This document shows positions 11,391 to 22,920 of a stretch of 64,000 nt of DNA, piece after piece (the first letter of the stretch is position 1; the number at the start of each line of letters is the position of its first letter). The notes beneath the pieces were generated by a model, which had not been told where the DNA came from, did no database searches, and saw only the letters and a program-made list of their open reading frames with translations. Source of the stretch: Voacanga thouarsii (lineage: Eukaryota; Streptophyta; Magnoliopsida; Gentianales; Apocynaceae); assembly GCA_026120185.1 (NCBI GenBank), contig JANUWF010003375.1:4282736-4346735 (forward strand), given 5' to 3'. A program made the position numbers and the translations under genes.

Positions 11391-14008
11391 TGTTAGTGTT
11401 ATGCCTTAGAGGCAATCACTTGTACGTTGCATATGACACATTTTATTTTAATAAAATTCATTATTTATCTTACAGTTTCTTTTGTTTACTTTTATGTAAT
11501 ATAACTGTTAGATAAAGTCCCTAGTACAACACTGTGTTCAGGAAGATAGAGATTATGATATGAGATTCCTACTACACTGTATAGTGTTAGCAAATAAATA
11601 GTCCCTAGTCGTAGTATTAATGAGACAGGACATCATTAATGCATTAAGACTAGCATGTGTTATGTAACACCCACTACCTAGGCCTGCTAGGGCCGGGGAT
11701 GTCACCCCGTCCAAAGGATAAGGGGTCTTTATAACTAGGTCACACAAATAAAATAGCGGAATAAAAATAATAATTTAACTTAAAAATTATTACAACCCAA
11801 GAATAAATCTAAGAATAAATCCAGGAATTAAAAAAAAAAAAACAAATCCATAATAAAATTTATCCACTCTTATCTTCCCAAAGCATTACACAAAATAAAT
11901 TATCAGAAAATCTTCCAAAGCAAGCAATATCTAGCTACTCATCCCCACAGTTGGATCGACCTGAAATCATCGTAAAAATGGTGTTGAGATAGAAATCTCA
12001 GTAAGTCCGTGTGTGCTTTGAGTGTCTAGTGGAAATAGTTCGTGAATGCAAAGTATAAAACCTTTATAAGAGAATACTGGCAAGCAATAAACATTAGTCA
12101 AAATCAAGAGTGGTGTTTTGGCTTTTTCAACCATACATAATCAATAAAATCAACCACTCAAAAAGGTGGTCATGGGTTACCATACGTTGGGCCCCATAAC
12201 CGGTCAGAATGTCGACATTTTGTGCAGACTGACAAAAGATAGGTGATCAGCCTATCGGGCAAGATACTCCTCTTTCTTTATACCCAAACAACAACCGGGT
12301 GTCCATTCCGACAAAACACAATCACTTGACTGAAAAATAAACTGGTAGCTCGGACCGGCACGACCTACTATACTAACATCTTATCCGGGAATGACTCACC
12401 CCTCAGAGGTGGCCACTTACTGAGAGACTTACCCTAACCCTTCAAAGACTAGACCTAGCAGTCCACCCTTCTTGAGTACTCAACGACGTTTCCCACTTGG
12501 GAGAAAATGAACAAACACAGTTTCACATGAAAATGGTAATTAAGGGTTTCCAAAGTCTTTGTCAAAATCCGTTTTAGAAAGAGTTTTAAGTTTGAGTAAA
12601 TTTGCTTATTAATTTTCAAATAATTCAATTGACTGAAATAAGAAAGAAGTCAATCCTCAATTGCCTTTACAGAACTGAGTGTCCATGCACTCTACACTTG
12701 ACTTTCCATTATAAACATTTTACACCAATCAGGTTTTATGCAGGAGCTTACCTGATTCTTGTTCACAATAAAAGGTCTCCAACAGCTGACCTAACCCTGC
12801 ACGGGCAAATACAAACCACAATCAAACTCAAGGCAAAATTCACTTTCTTAATTTAAAACAACTCAACTCACTACTACCATGATCCTAGTGTCCCAAGCTT
12901 TAAGGCCAAACAATAAATAAATAGGTTTATAAGCTAAGCCTAATTTGATATTTAAAATAATTAATGTTTTGGAAAATACGTACTAATAAGTTGAAGGTTT
13001 AAATCTTGCTAAGCTAAATTCAGAGTTTAATTGGTGAAGAGTCTTAGGTATTAGGTAAAATAATGATTTATTAATAATTAATTGTTTGAAAATAATTTCT
13101 AGCTAAAATTAGTTGAAAATAAATTTTAATGGGTCTTGATTGGAGGATAATAAATAGACTTTAATAGGTTTTGATTAAAAGGTAATAATTAAATTTTTAA
13201 TAATAAATATTTTACTTATTATGATTATTTTCATAAAGGCTTTAGTTGATTTTATCATTTTATACAATATCTATATATTTTATTCCTTGAATAAAAGCTA
13301 CCATTTATTTGACTAAAGTATCTTTTGAATAATTCAAATCTACTTCCTAGGGTTTTTCGAATTTTCTAGCAAAATCATATTCTTAAATATTTTATTAATG
13401 AAATAAAAATTAGCTTAGGGGCAACTAGATCATGATCATATTTCTATTGCTAACCACAATTAGGAACATATACAACCCTTCAATTCATCAAATCATCCAA
13501 ATCATGCATATAAGTATAGATCCAAATTTATCAGGACATGATCTAACCTCTACTAGCATAAATATAATCATGGCTTTAATAATCCAATATGAATATAAAT
13601 CCTATTCACCAAAGGTGACATAATCTCTAGCATACTTGATCACAAATACTACCTATGACATGGAGACATGAATTAAACCCTAAAACACCATACAATCAAC
13701 TAAGATAATCCATTCATGCATAAATCCCATCTCCAACATATTCATACGTATATGCATGCTTCACTCTCAACTCATCACAACAATATATACTCAACCCTAT
13801 TCATGATTCATCTTCTATCAACATCATCCTAGAGATATGAATTTAGAATTTAAAAGAAGGGTTAAAAAGGCTTACTTGATTGATGAATACCTTGAATGAG
13901 TTTCGAATGGATTTCAACTCCTAGATGTCTAAATCCGTCTAAAGAAGATGAAAGAAGCATGGCCATGGTTGATGAAATCATTCGGCTAAAAGAGAGGGAG
14001 TGTTCGGT

Positions 14009-14010
<2 letters not shown>

Positions 14011-14050
<40 letters not shown>
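14011..14050. repeat. (AG)n microsatellite in solo LTR A
   Basis: Forty bases of pure AG. A (TC)n tract sits at nearly the same LTR offset in solo LTR B (21774-21793), in the same sense relative to each LTR. Confidence 0.95.
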
Positions 14051-14054
<4 letters not shown>

Positions 14055-15669
14055 AGAAGAAAGTCCATTAGCATACTTAAACACATATATGTTCATTAGA
14101 GATTGAAGATTAGCGAAGATGAAGTTGATTGAATAAACCTACCTTGATGGTGTTCTTGAGCCTTCACAAAATTTCTAGTTTTTTATCCAAAAGTGCGAGT
14201 TGGATTTTGGATTTTGATGTTAAAAATGGTATGGATGGACTCACGGTAGTGTATAGATGAAATCTGAAATTTTTAGAAGAAGTTTGAAATGATTTGGAGA
14301 GGTATTAGGTGAAAGGAATGAGTAGGTGTTCTTGAAGGTTGAAGAGAATTGAGAGGTTTTGTTCAAGGCTGGCCGAATTTCTGAAGGGATTAAGGTTGGC
14401 CGACTGCTTGTAGGGTTTTGGTAGATGATTTTCTGGTTTGGAAGGAAGGGAAAAGGAAAAGCTAGTTGTTGAAATCCTTAAAGAATATTTTTGGGAAGCA
14501 AATTTAGAAACTAAATATAATAAGAATATATTTGATTATTGGAGAGCTTTTGGGAAGCTGCCATGGCCGACTGTTTGTGCAGTATTTCGGCTGGATGAGA
14601 GCTGGTTGAAGGAGGCTAAGGGTGGCTGAAAATAAGGAGTATGATGGTGGAGGAAAGGTCTAGTTGTTTGAGGGATATTTTATGGAAGGTTGCTAAATTA
14701 TGGTGGCTGGAATTTTGGTAACTAATCAAACATGATTGCAGAGATTTATTGGAGAGATTTTCGGGTAGCCATGTCTGAATTTCATGTAGAAGCTTGGGGA
14801 GGACAATGGAGTTCAGCTCATGGCTATTTAAGGAGGGTTTGTGCAGAAGAAAGCTGAGGTTTCGGCTAGGGATGAATTAGGAAACAAAGCTGGAAAGTTT
14901 TCTTGCACAGAATTTTCGCAAGGCTGGAATTTTTGGGCAATTTTTGGCTGCCACTTTTCAGTCAGCTTGCAAAGAGTTTGAAGGGGATTTCAGGGGTCTT
15001 TCAAGGTTGGTTTCTAGCCTTATTTATGGAGGAAAAACATGGCTAAGATGCTGAACAAAAACTGAAAGAAAACAACTTGGTTTCGGACTTCCAAAGCTAC
15101 GATTTTGCCCAGGGATTTTTCTAGTTTTGCACAGCCTTTGTGCAGTCCGAAAATGGCCAGAAAAATTCAGGTTTCAAGCTGATCAAAAGGCCATTTTCTG
15201 GCAGCATTTGGGAGGAAATAATGGTTAAGAATTTCGACACCTTGAAGGCACAAGAAGCTGGAAAAATTTCAGTTCTATGCATGAAGGAAAATGAACCTAG
15301 TTAGAGTGAAGTTTTAGAAAGTTTACTAGGGAAATTAATTCACTTGAAATCCTTCCTCCTCTTCCATTGTTTCGATCCATAAGATATCTTTTACTAAGAC
15401 ATTTTGAACCTTCAAAGCCACAGCACATTGCTGAAATTTTTCTAGAATAAAATTGGCTTGAACAAATTGAACATCCTAATGGATTGAGAAAAAATTAAGG
15501 ATCAAGAGGAAATGAATTCCCCTTAGGAATTTTGTGTAGGGCAAAAGAGTAGGATTAGGATACTCCTATCATGTCTCTCTTAGGACAACATCTCTACCCT
15601 ACTCCAAAGCACATAAGGCCGAAAATAACACTTCCCAAGCAAAAATAAAATTTAATCAAGCTAAAGCTC

Positions 15670-15742
15670 CTATGATGGAATTTGAACCCAAGACCTCAAG
15701 AATTAATTCCATAGCTCTAACCACTAAACTACAACAACTCTT
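15670..15742 (-). ncRNA. tRNA-like module with Pol III A/B boxes in LTR A
   Basis: The minus strand reads TTGTAGTTTAGTGGTTAGAG near its start and GGGTTCAAATTCC near its end. TAGTTTAGTGG fits the A-box consensus TRGYNNARNNG and GTTCAAATT nearly fits the B box. They are 44 bases apart, as in a tRNA. T-runs follow at 15650-15641. The would-be anticodon arm is a palindrome (GAATTAATTC), so this is tRNA-derived or tRNA-like, not a working tRNA. The offset from the LTR start is about 245 bases, as in B and C. Confidence 0.55.
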
Positions 15743-17466
15743 GTTCCTATTTTCTTTCTAAAAATATTTTCCTATTCAACCCTCAAGTTATCACCCTTTT
15801 TCCACCTCAAGCAAAAATTACCATTTTGCCCTTCTCACTCAATAATTATAATCAAGCCCTCTAGACTATAAAACACAAATTCAATGCACATAAAATCATA
15901 TAAAAATATATTTAAATATGCAATAAAGTATGATATGCATCCCAACCCCCTTACTTTAAGGTTGGTTTCGACTGGGGTTTCACGTGTTAGACTTATTGAT
16001 TTGATCAGGCGGTGGTTCTCATATCCGTAAGTATTGAGATACTCAAAATTAACACATGGATGCTTGTTAATGGAACAAGTACATTGGATGACCGAGTTAT
16101 GAGAGAATCATATGGATAACTTTTTAGTGCTAGTGATATAATCTTAATATAGCAAATGTGTAAGTATCCTTAGACTTGAGATCTCCAAAGTACTTTGTTT
16201 GTTGAGTATTGTGCTTTGATTCCAGTCTCTGGAGCTAAATCGAGGGCCGCCTATGGGATGGATATTAGTTACATTGTGAGGTTAACGAAAGGAGTTGAGA
16301 GAATCAATAAATGATTCACCACTCCTAATAGTAGAGACGAATATCTCACGGCCACTTGTAGGAATTGCTACTCAAGAAGTCCTTGCCCAATGCGACTGTG
16401 TATTGGAAATTGTTCCAATTGATACACATCTAGAGTAGTGGGTTCCTGGTACAAGTACTATTATATTCAGGCCAAAATTAATATATATTCTGGAGGGAGT
16501 TGGCACTAATTTTGTACTCCAGACTGAATGAGATATTGTATGGTGAAAGGAGTTAATTGCATTGTAGTTTGTTATTGAAAGGTTCATGTCAAGCCACTTG
16601 ACTTCCTGGACTCTTGGGTGGTCATGATGTGTTGCTAGATACTGCTCATGATATGAGAATATGGATTTATTAATTGATGAATTAATAAACTAATTCTGAT
16701 TAGAATTAATATGATTAATTCTAATTAATTATGGATTATTAATCTCAAAGACGTTTGGATTAATTCATATTCGCTATCAATTGACTGGGAAACCTAATAG
16801 GTCATACACAATAGAGGATTATATACTCAAGATGTTATTTGATAACGTAGTGGGGTTAATTGTGAGAAAGAGAAGTTGTTGTGGCCAAATTATAATTAGT
16901 TATAATTTATGATCTAAGTTGTAATTGTGAGAACTTAATGTTTCCAACACAATTACAATTAGAGAATTCTAATTGTTTTAGAATCTTGAGATGGAGTAAT
17001 TTCACCAGGTTTTTTGTGATATGTGTGAGACACACACGAAACCCTAGGCAGAGAGGAATTGATGCCAAAACATCTCTAAACCTTCTCTTCTATCTCGTTT
17101 TTCTTCAACAAAGAGAAAACAAAGAACCCTAACCATAGCCACCATTTTTGTTTATGCCACACATAAACTTCTTGGTGCTTGTGTGTGATCCTCCATGTGA
17201 ATTTTTGTTAGAGATAATCACACATTGTGATTATAGTGGTTGGATATTCAACCCTCGTGGTGTTTGATCAAGAGGATTGCTGGATCGCGTCTTGATTTGA
17301 AGAAGAAAAAATTTTATTTTTCAGACGCTCAGAAAAGAAAAGTAAAGCTGTTACCTTTGTTCTCTTCTCTTTATGTCCTTTTTTCCACACATACGCGGAT
17401 CCTGGGTTGGTATCTCGTTCTTATTTTTCCGCCGCACCATATATGATATGCGAGAGATACCCAATA

Positions 17467-18400
17467 TAGATCACTTCTACAATATTTGTACATGCATTTA
17501 CCCACTCCAAATGCTCATTGGGTTGATATTTCAATAGACTTTTACGTTGGGATTGCCTAGATCCAAAGGGGGCAAGAATTCCATATTGTGGTTATTGATC
17601 GATTCTAAAAAATAGCTCATTTTGTAACTTGTTCCAATACTAATGATACTTCCCATATTGCAGAATTATTCTTCAAAGAAGTGGCAAGGATGCATGGGAT
17701 TCCAAAGATTATTGTATTAGATAGAGATACTAAGTTCCTTAATCATTTTCGGAGGGTCACCTTTTATTTTACACAGCTTGTCACTCTCAAACGAGTGGAC
17801 AAACGAAAACGGTCAACCGAACACACACCCAACTCTATAGAAGTATCATGAAGAAGAAATTGAAGAAATGGGAAGAATGCTTGCCACACATTGAGTATGC
17901 CTACAATAGGTTTATCCACTCTACTACTTCTTATTCTCCATTTGAAATTATGTATGGTTTTAACCCTTTTACTCTTTTGGATTTGGTTTCTTTGCCTATA
18001 AGTGAACAGATGAACCTTAATGGAGTCAGGAATGCCGAATTGGTGCAGACTTTCCATGAAAAAGGAAGGCAACCATTGCAAAGCAAAATGAAGGGATGGT
18101 ACTTAAGCGAAATCTAGGAAGGAAAAATGTTTCATTTGAGCCCAACGATTGGGTATGGGTGCACCTTTGCAAGAAGAGGTTTCCTACTTAAAAAAGGAGT
18201 AAGCTAGATTTAAGAGGCGATAGGTCCTTCCAAATCATTTCCCAAGTTGGAGATAATGTCTATAAAATCGATTTACCTGGTGAGTATAAAGTGAATGCAA
18301 CGTTTAACACTAGTAACTTAACTCCTTTTGATGTCGGTGATGATTCATGGAAGAATCAACTTCAAGTAGGGGGAGATGATGGGAATCAAGCTAGCTAAGA
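17467..18400 (+). pseudogene. E3 integrase core and C-terminal domain (continuation)
   Basis: Continues the integrase split by solo LTR H. The first catalytic Asp is in WVDISIDF (17537-17539) and the second in IVLDRDTKF (17720-17722). A deletion of some tens of bases and a frameshift near 17760 precede [13 protein letters not shown], where Lys stands at the expected catalytic Glu. The open stretch 17848-18117 gives KKWEECLPHIEYAYNRF and SYSPFEIMYGFNP. The C-terminal GPY/F-type region (KSKLDLRGDRSFQII, VYKIDLPGEY, TFNTSNLTPFDV) runs to about 18370. I see no chromodomain. Confidence 0.85.
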
Positions 18401-19300
18401 AGTTCAATCTCAAGAAAGGAGAACGACCTTGCAAGGACCAATGATAAGATCTAGGACTAAGAGGTTCCAAGGTGATATCCAAATTCTCATAAAACCATGT
18501 TGAGAATGGATGAGATTTAGAAGGATGTCAAAGGTAGCTAAGAGCTCAACTTGATAACTATCTAATAGGAACCATAACAAAAACCCCAACAAAAACTCAA
18601 GCCAATACTAAAGGAGGGAGAAAAGGTTGAAGAATAGCACAATAGCAATGAATCGACACTGGCCCAAGACAGTTGAACTGCTAGTTTTGCACTACCACTA
18701 GAAAGCTCGCACTCCAACGAATAGCCTGCGTCAGCTCATGTCAGGGCCCTTACCCCTATTTCATGGATTTTGATGTCTTTTTTAGTTTTTGTCAATTTTA
18801 AACATCTTGTAATGACCTTTTAAAGCCTTAATTTGTCTTACGACCTCAGGAATTACTTAGCTGGTGTTAGGAAACTCCAAATACATCTTTTTGTGATTTA
18901 ACAAGATAATCTACATAATTTATTCAAATTTGAAAAGAGAGTCTTGAGAGGTCTTTGCCTCTTTATTCATTTTTCTTAAGACCAAGCTTCTGGTTTAATA
19001 CTCCATTTGAATGAGTCTCTAAATCTTTTGGATAATCCAATATAATTCCATTGATTGGGTTTTAGTTGTTTTGCTTTTATAAGGTTTATCTTAAATTTCA
19101 TTATTTCGGTGCCTATAGTTTCTATTCTTTTGTTCGTGATTACCTTGTTGTTTGAAGGATCTTGAGTGACTTTATAGTTGTTCTTGCTACTATTTTTGTT
19201 GGTTTTGATGCCCACTTCTTCAAGGGTTTACTAGAGCGTAGATAGATAGTTATATTCCTCCATTTTTTGCCATAAATTCCACTGTTTTGGTTCTATTATA
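18401..19300 (+). other. E3 3' non-coding tail
   Basis: No genes. Just after the integrase end there is a GGPMIRSRTKRFQ-like tail, then a purine run (AAAGGAGGGAGAAAAGG, 18609-18625) that could be the PPT. T-rich sequence resembling a 3' LTR follows to about 19250. I could not match it to 7272-7767, so I cannot define LTR ends. Confidence 0.4.
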
Positions 19301-19546
19301 TGAGCTAAGATATTTAGCCCTTTGTTTAATCAATTTAACAAAGAAAACCACTCAAGATCATATCAATTAGACAAGACGACGATCCTAGAAGATACTATTT
19401 CTATCTATGTTTATCGTGTGTGTGCTAAGTGTTTTGGAAAAGCACACCAGAAATATGCAGCATGTGTATCTCTATACACATTACATATGGTATCCAAATC
19501 CCTATAGAAAGAGGAATTCCTTAAATATAATTTAAACTCATAAGTT
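19301..19546. other. Unassigned stretch, possibly left arm of copia LTR K
   Basis: No gene. The part from about 19396 to 19546 weakly resembles the minus-strand copia LTR (TGGTATCCAAATCCC against TGGTAATCAGAATCCC). It ends at the AAGTT duplication of E4, so it may be the displaced left half of LTR K (33327 onward). Confidence 0.3.
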
Positions 19547-20096
19547 TGTTAGGAATTCTTGTCATTCAAATACAAGTTGCGTAGTGGAATAAAACTAAGA
19601 ATTCCCACCGAGGATATCATTTATGGGTAAAAAGGATTTGAAATGGGTGAAGAAAATACCACACGTGAAAGCCTCTGTGAATGAAAAATTTTTCATTCTT
19701 TGTTCCTAGCGCGATCCAAAAATCTCCAAGCACGTCTTCTCCTTTATTCCGTCCAAGTCACTAAATCTCAAGAGTTGAGATTTCACTAACGGAAATCTAC
19801 ACAAGAATCGTGCACAAGAACACATCGGGATTTTTGTGCTAGCAAAAATCACTTGGCGGCTTGTGTAAAACCCCACCAAATCCTACCCTATAGTAAGATG
19901 GAGAGGGTGCATATCATATCATCTTGCATAAAATATATTCCTTGAATGATTTTGTGTGCCTTAGGTTTATAAGTTATATGATTTATTTGTGCTTGTGGAG
20001 TAGAAAGGGTAAAAAGGTTATTTTACTTGAGGTCAAAATAGGAAGATGGCTTGAGGCTTAGATAAGAAGAAGATTTGGTTGAAAAAATAAGAACAA

Positions 20097-20174
20097 GAGT
20101 TGTTGTGGTTAAGTGGTTAGAGCTTTGTGGTTAATCTCTAAGGTCTTGAGTTAAAATCCCATCACCTAAGTTTT
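20097..20174 (+). ncRNA. tRNA-like module with Pol III A/B boxes in LTR B
   Basis: TTGTGGTTAAGTGGTTAGAG opens the module. TGGTTAAGTGG fits the A box and GAGTTAAAATCCC is the B-box region with one mismatch, 44 bases downstream. TTTT at 20171-20174 could end a Pol III transcript. About 235 bases from the LTR start, the same offset as in A. It aligns with A over about 70 bases. Confidence 0.55.
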
Positions 20175-21450
20175 ATTCATATTTATCTTAACCAATGTTT
20201 GAATTTTCTTCTTTCTTACATTCCTTAAAGTTAGGAGTGTTGTCTTAGGGAAGACACAATGGTAATGTCTTAACCATGTGATTTGGTCCTAAAAAGAATG
20301 CTAAAAGAATTTTTTGTCTCCATTATATTTGCAAGCCTTGTCCTAACCTCTTTGAATTTAAACTATACATAATTCTTTAATTCATTTTTATAGCCATAAA
20401 ATTCCTGGATAATTCCTTGCTTGGAATTTCAAAAACCCCAGCTCTTGTGAGATAGGAGGTTGGCCGAATATGTGGAGGAAGAATAGAAAGAGGTTTCAAT
20501 TAAATCACCATAGCTATTTCTTCAAGAACTTCATCTTCTTCTTGTTCTTGTTTTGGTTAAAATCTAGAAAATTTTCCAGATTTTCTTCATGGTTGGTTTT
20601 CAAAATTTACAGCCACCTTTCTCTACATAATTCTTTCAAAGAACCAACCATCTTGTGTGAAGATAAAGCTGAAACAATTTGGAATTTCGCAGCCTTACAA
20701 ACTACACCAAACCAGAATGTTTTTTCTAGCAAACCAACAATCTTTGATCATGAACATGGAGCCATTCATTAATGCTCAAGAACACCTGAAACTTTCTCCT
20801 TTCTTCTTCAAGATGGTGGCTGGAAAAGCACCATTAATGGACCTTCAAACACCACTAAATTCCAGCTGCAAAACCATTCCAAAGAAGACAAAAAATTTTG
20901 TACAAAACCATTTCAAATCCTAAGAGTTCTTTAGCATAAATTCCAAATTTTTTTTCCAGCTTTACCTATTTAATGCAATGGCCAATTTTCTTCATCAAAC
21001 TTTATCATGTTTCAGCCATAATGTAGCCATGAACAAAACCCCTTGGATTTTTCATCTACATTGATCATTAGGACTCTATTAAGATACCTTAAAACACTCA
21101 TATCTTCACTCCATTCAAATTTATTCAAACTTCAAATTAAATTTCAGATTTTTGTTCCATTAAACACTCACCGAGCTAGACAATAAAACTAGAAATTCCT
21201 CTACTATTCCATAGCCATTTTCGGCCAGCCTAAAGGTGAAACAACTCTCCATTCCATGATCAAATCATAGCTAGTTCAGCTATACAGCATTGAAGGACAA
21301 GAAACCTTCCAAGAGCAAACACCATTACCCAATCCTATACCTCAAACATCTCCACTTTTCTTTCAATTTGAATTTTGAAAAAGCTAAAACTCACTCTCTC
21401 CTTCTTGGATAACCGAAAGCCTTGCCTAAGCTAGGCCATTTGGCCATCAT

Positions 21451-21483
21451 TCACACACACACATCACACACACACACACTCTC
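21451..21483. repeat. (CA)n microsatellite in LTR B
   Basis: CA repeats with one interruption, followed by CTCTCTC. Confidence 0.9.
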
Positions 21484-21760
21484 TCAATTTTTCTTAAGAA
21501 CACCAAGAACACACACTAAGCTTCTTCAATCTTTAATCATCTCTATTAATCCCAATCACTCCAAGAACCTTCAAACCAATAAGGATTCGGTCCCTACTCA
21601 CCCCTAGGCCATTCTATAACATCAAAAATGCCAAAGTTGATCTTCCATTCTAATAAAACACACCTTTTTCGATCAAGAATAAGAAGAATATCAATAAGGT
21701 AACTTTAAACACCTTGGACCTTCTTCATCTTATCATCACCATTTCAATACCATCCTAATC

Positions 21761-21794
21761 TCTTTCTCTCTATTTCTCTCTCTCTCTCTCTCTT
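21761..21794. repeat. (TC)n microsatellite in LTR B
   Basis: TC-rich tract, pure from 21774. Its LTR offset matches the tract in LTR A at 14011-14050. Confidence 0.9.
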
Positions 21795-22339
21795 GGCCGA
21801 AGCTTGGATGGCCATTCTTGAACAAATTTCAACCAAGGAAGGACTCTCAAGCACTCAAGGACCTCTATTAAGCAAGGTAATACCTTCATCTAACGTTCAT
21901 CAAGTCAAGTATTTCTCTCTTGATCTTCTCTTTAAATTCTCAAAATCAAGATTCATAGATGATCGATTTGATAGGTTGATAGAATGATGTGGGGTTAAAG
22001 ATATGTATATAGGTGAAAGGGAATGGATTTAAGACATAAGAATTGGAATAAATGTTGTGACTTATGGATTATGCTTTAGGATCACTATATGTTCATTATG
22101 ATTAAGAGCTTTATGGATGTTTTGATGTATGATAGTCATTATGCCACCATTGTTGATTAGGCCTTCATGATGTTATTTTTCAATAAATCCATAGATAATA
22201 TTATACCTACTAGAATATCATCCTTGTTATGATATATGTTAATTCAAGTCTATTTTTGGATAGATCGTCATTTTATTTGTTGGATCCATATGTGTATAAA
22301 TATGTATATGGATTTTCTCTAACAATAAAATTATTGTAA

Positions 22340-22920
22340 GAACTACCTCTAGTATTTTTAGGATTATTCTTGCTATCATTATTATTATGAATACAATTAA
22401 TATTATTATTTTATTTTATTTACTAAATTCAAAAAACACTAAGTAGTTTCGAAATTGAAGATTATTTAAAATATTATTTTATTAGATAAATAAATAGAAT
22501 ATTTTTACTAAATATGAATAATAATAATATATCAGAATTAATTAATATCAAATATCTTTTATATTCATATTATTATTAGTTAGCCTTACTAAAACTTTTA
22601 TTTACACTCATAAATATTATTTATATTGGAATAACTTATTTGTTATTTATTATTTATTATTAAAATTAAGTATAATTTATTATTGATATTACTTATTATT
22701 TATAATATTATTATTTTTTACCAATATTATTTAAGATTTATTATTTATAATACTCATTATTTATCACTAATTTCATTTATTATCAATATTACTCATTATT
22801 TATTATTTGTTAATAAATCGTTAATATTATGATTTATAATTTATTATTTATTTATAACACCTATTTATTTTAGCATATCAAATTATTTTTATTTTATAAA
22901 ATACTTTATCAACTAGTGTT
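22340..22920. repeat. Extremely A+T-rich TTATTA-type block in LTR B
   Basis: About 580 bases built mostly of short TATTATT/TTATTAT words with a few phased ACTCATTATTTAT phrases. No ORF. A shorter A+T-rich block lies in the matching part of LTR A (about 12950-13330). Confidence 0.7.

Larger units (their letters stand above)
11663..15984 (-). mobile_element. Solo LTR A (Ty3/gypsy long LTR, 4.3 kb)
   Basis: The plus strand begins TGTAACACCCACTACC and carries the reverse complement of the conserved inner end (ACGGGGTGACATCCCC) also seen in B and C. Its other end is near CTGGGGTTTCA. TGTTA stands on both sides (11658-11662 and 15985-15989), consistent with a 5-bp duplication, though the right boundary is uncertain by two bases. 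Same family as B and C. It contains a tRNA-like module (15670-15742) and an (AG)n tract but no credible coding sequence. Confidence 0.85.
11391..17466 (+). mobile_element. Solo LTR H (Ty1/copia, E4 family), TSD TAGAT
   Basis: Starts TGTTAGTGTTATGCC and ends CGAGAGATACCCAATA, flanked by perfect TAGAT repeats at 11386-11390 and 17467-17471. No internal region is present, so it arose by LTR-LTR recombination (inference). It belongs to the same family as the E4 LTRs and solo LTR I. Gypsy solo LTR A interrupts it at 11663-15984; without A it is about 1.75 kb, matching E4 LTR length. Confidence 0.9.

Noticed and set aside
13862..14099. ORFs across the (AG)n tract encoding Ser-Leu or Arg-Glu runs
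   Set aside because: Low-complexity translation of a microsatellite.
15670..15742. A functional tRNA gene
   Set aside because: Boxes fit but acceptor and anticodon arms do not form a normal cloverleaf; kept as a tRNA-like module instead.
22340..22920. Centromeric or other satellite array
   Set aside because: A+T-rich words lack a stable repeat unit and the block is confined to LTR B.
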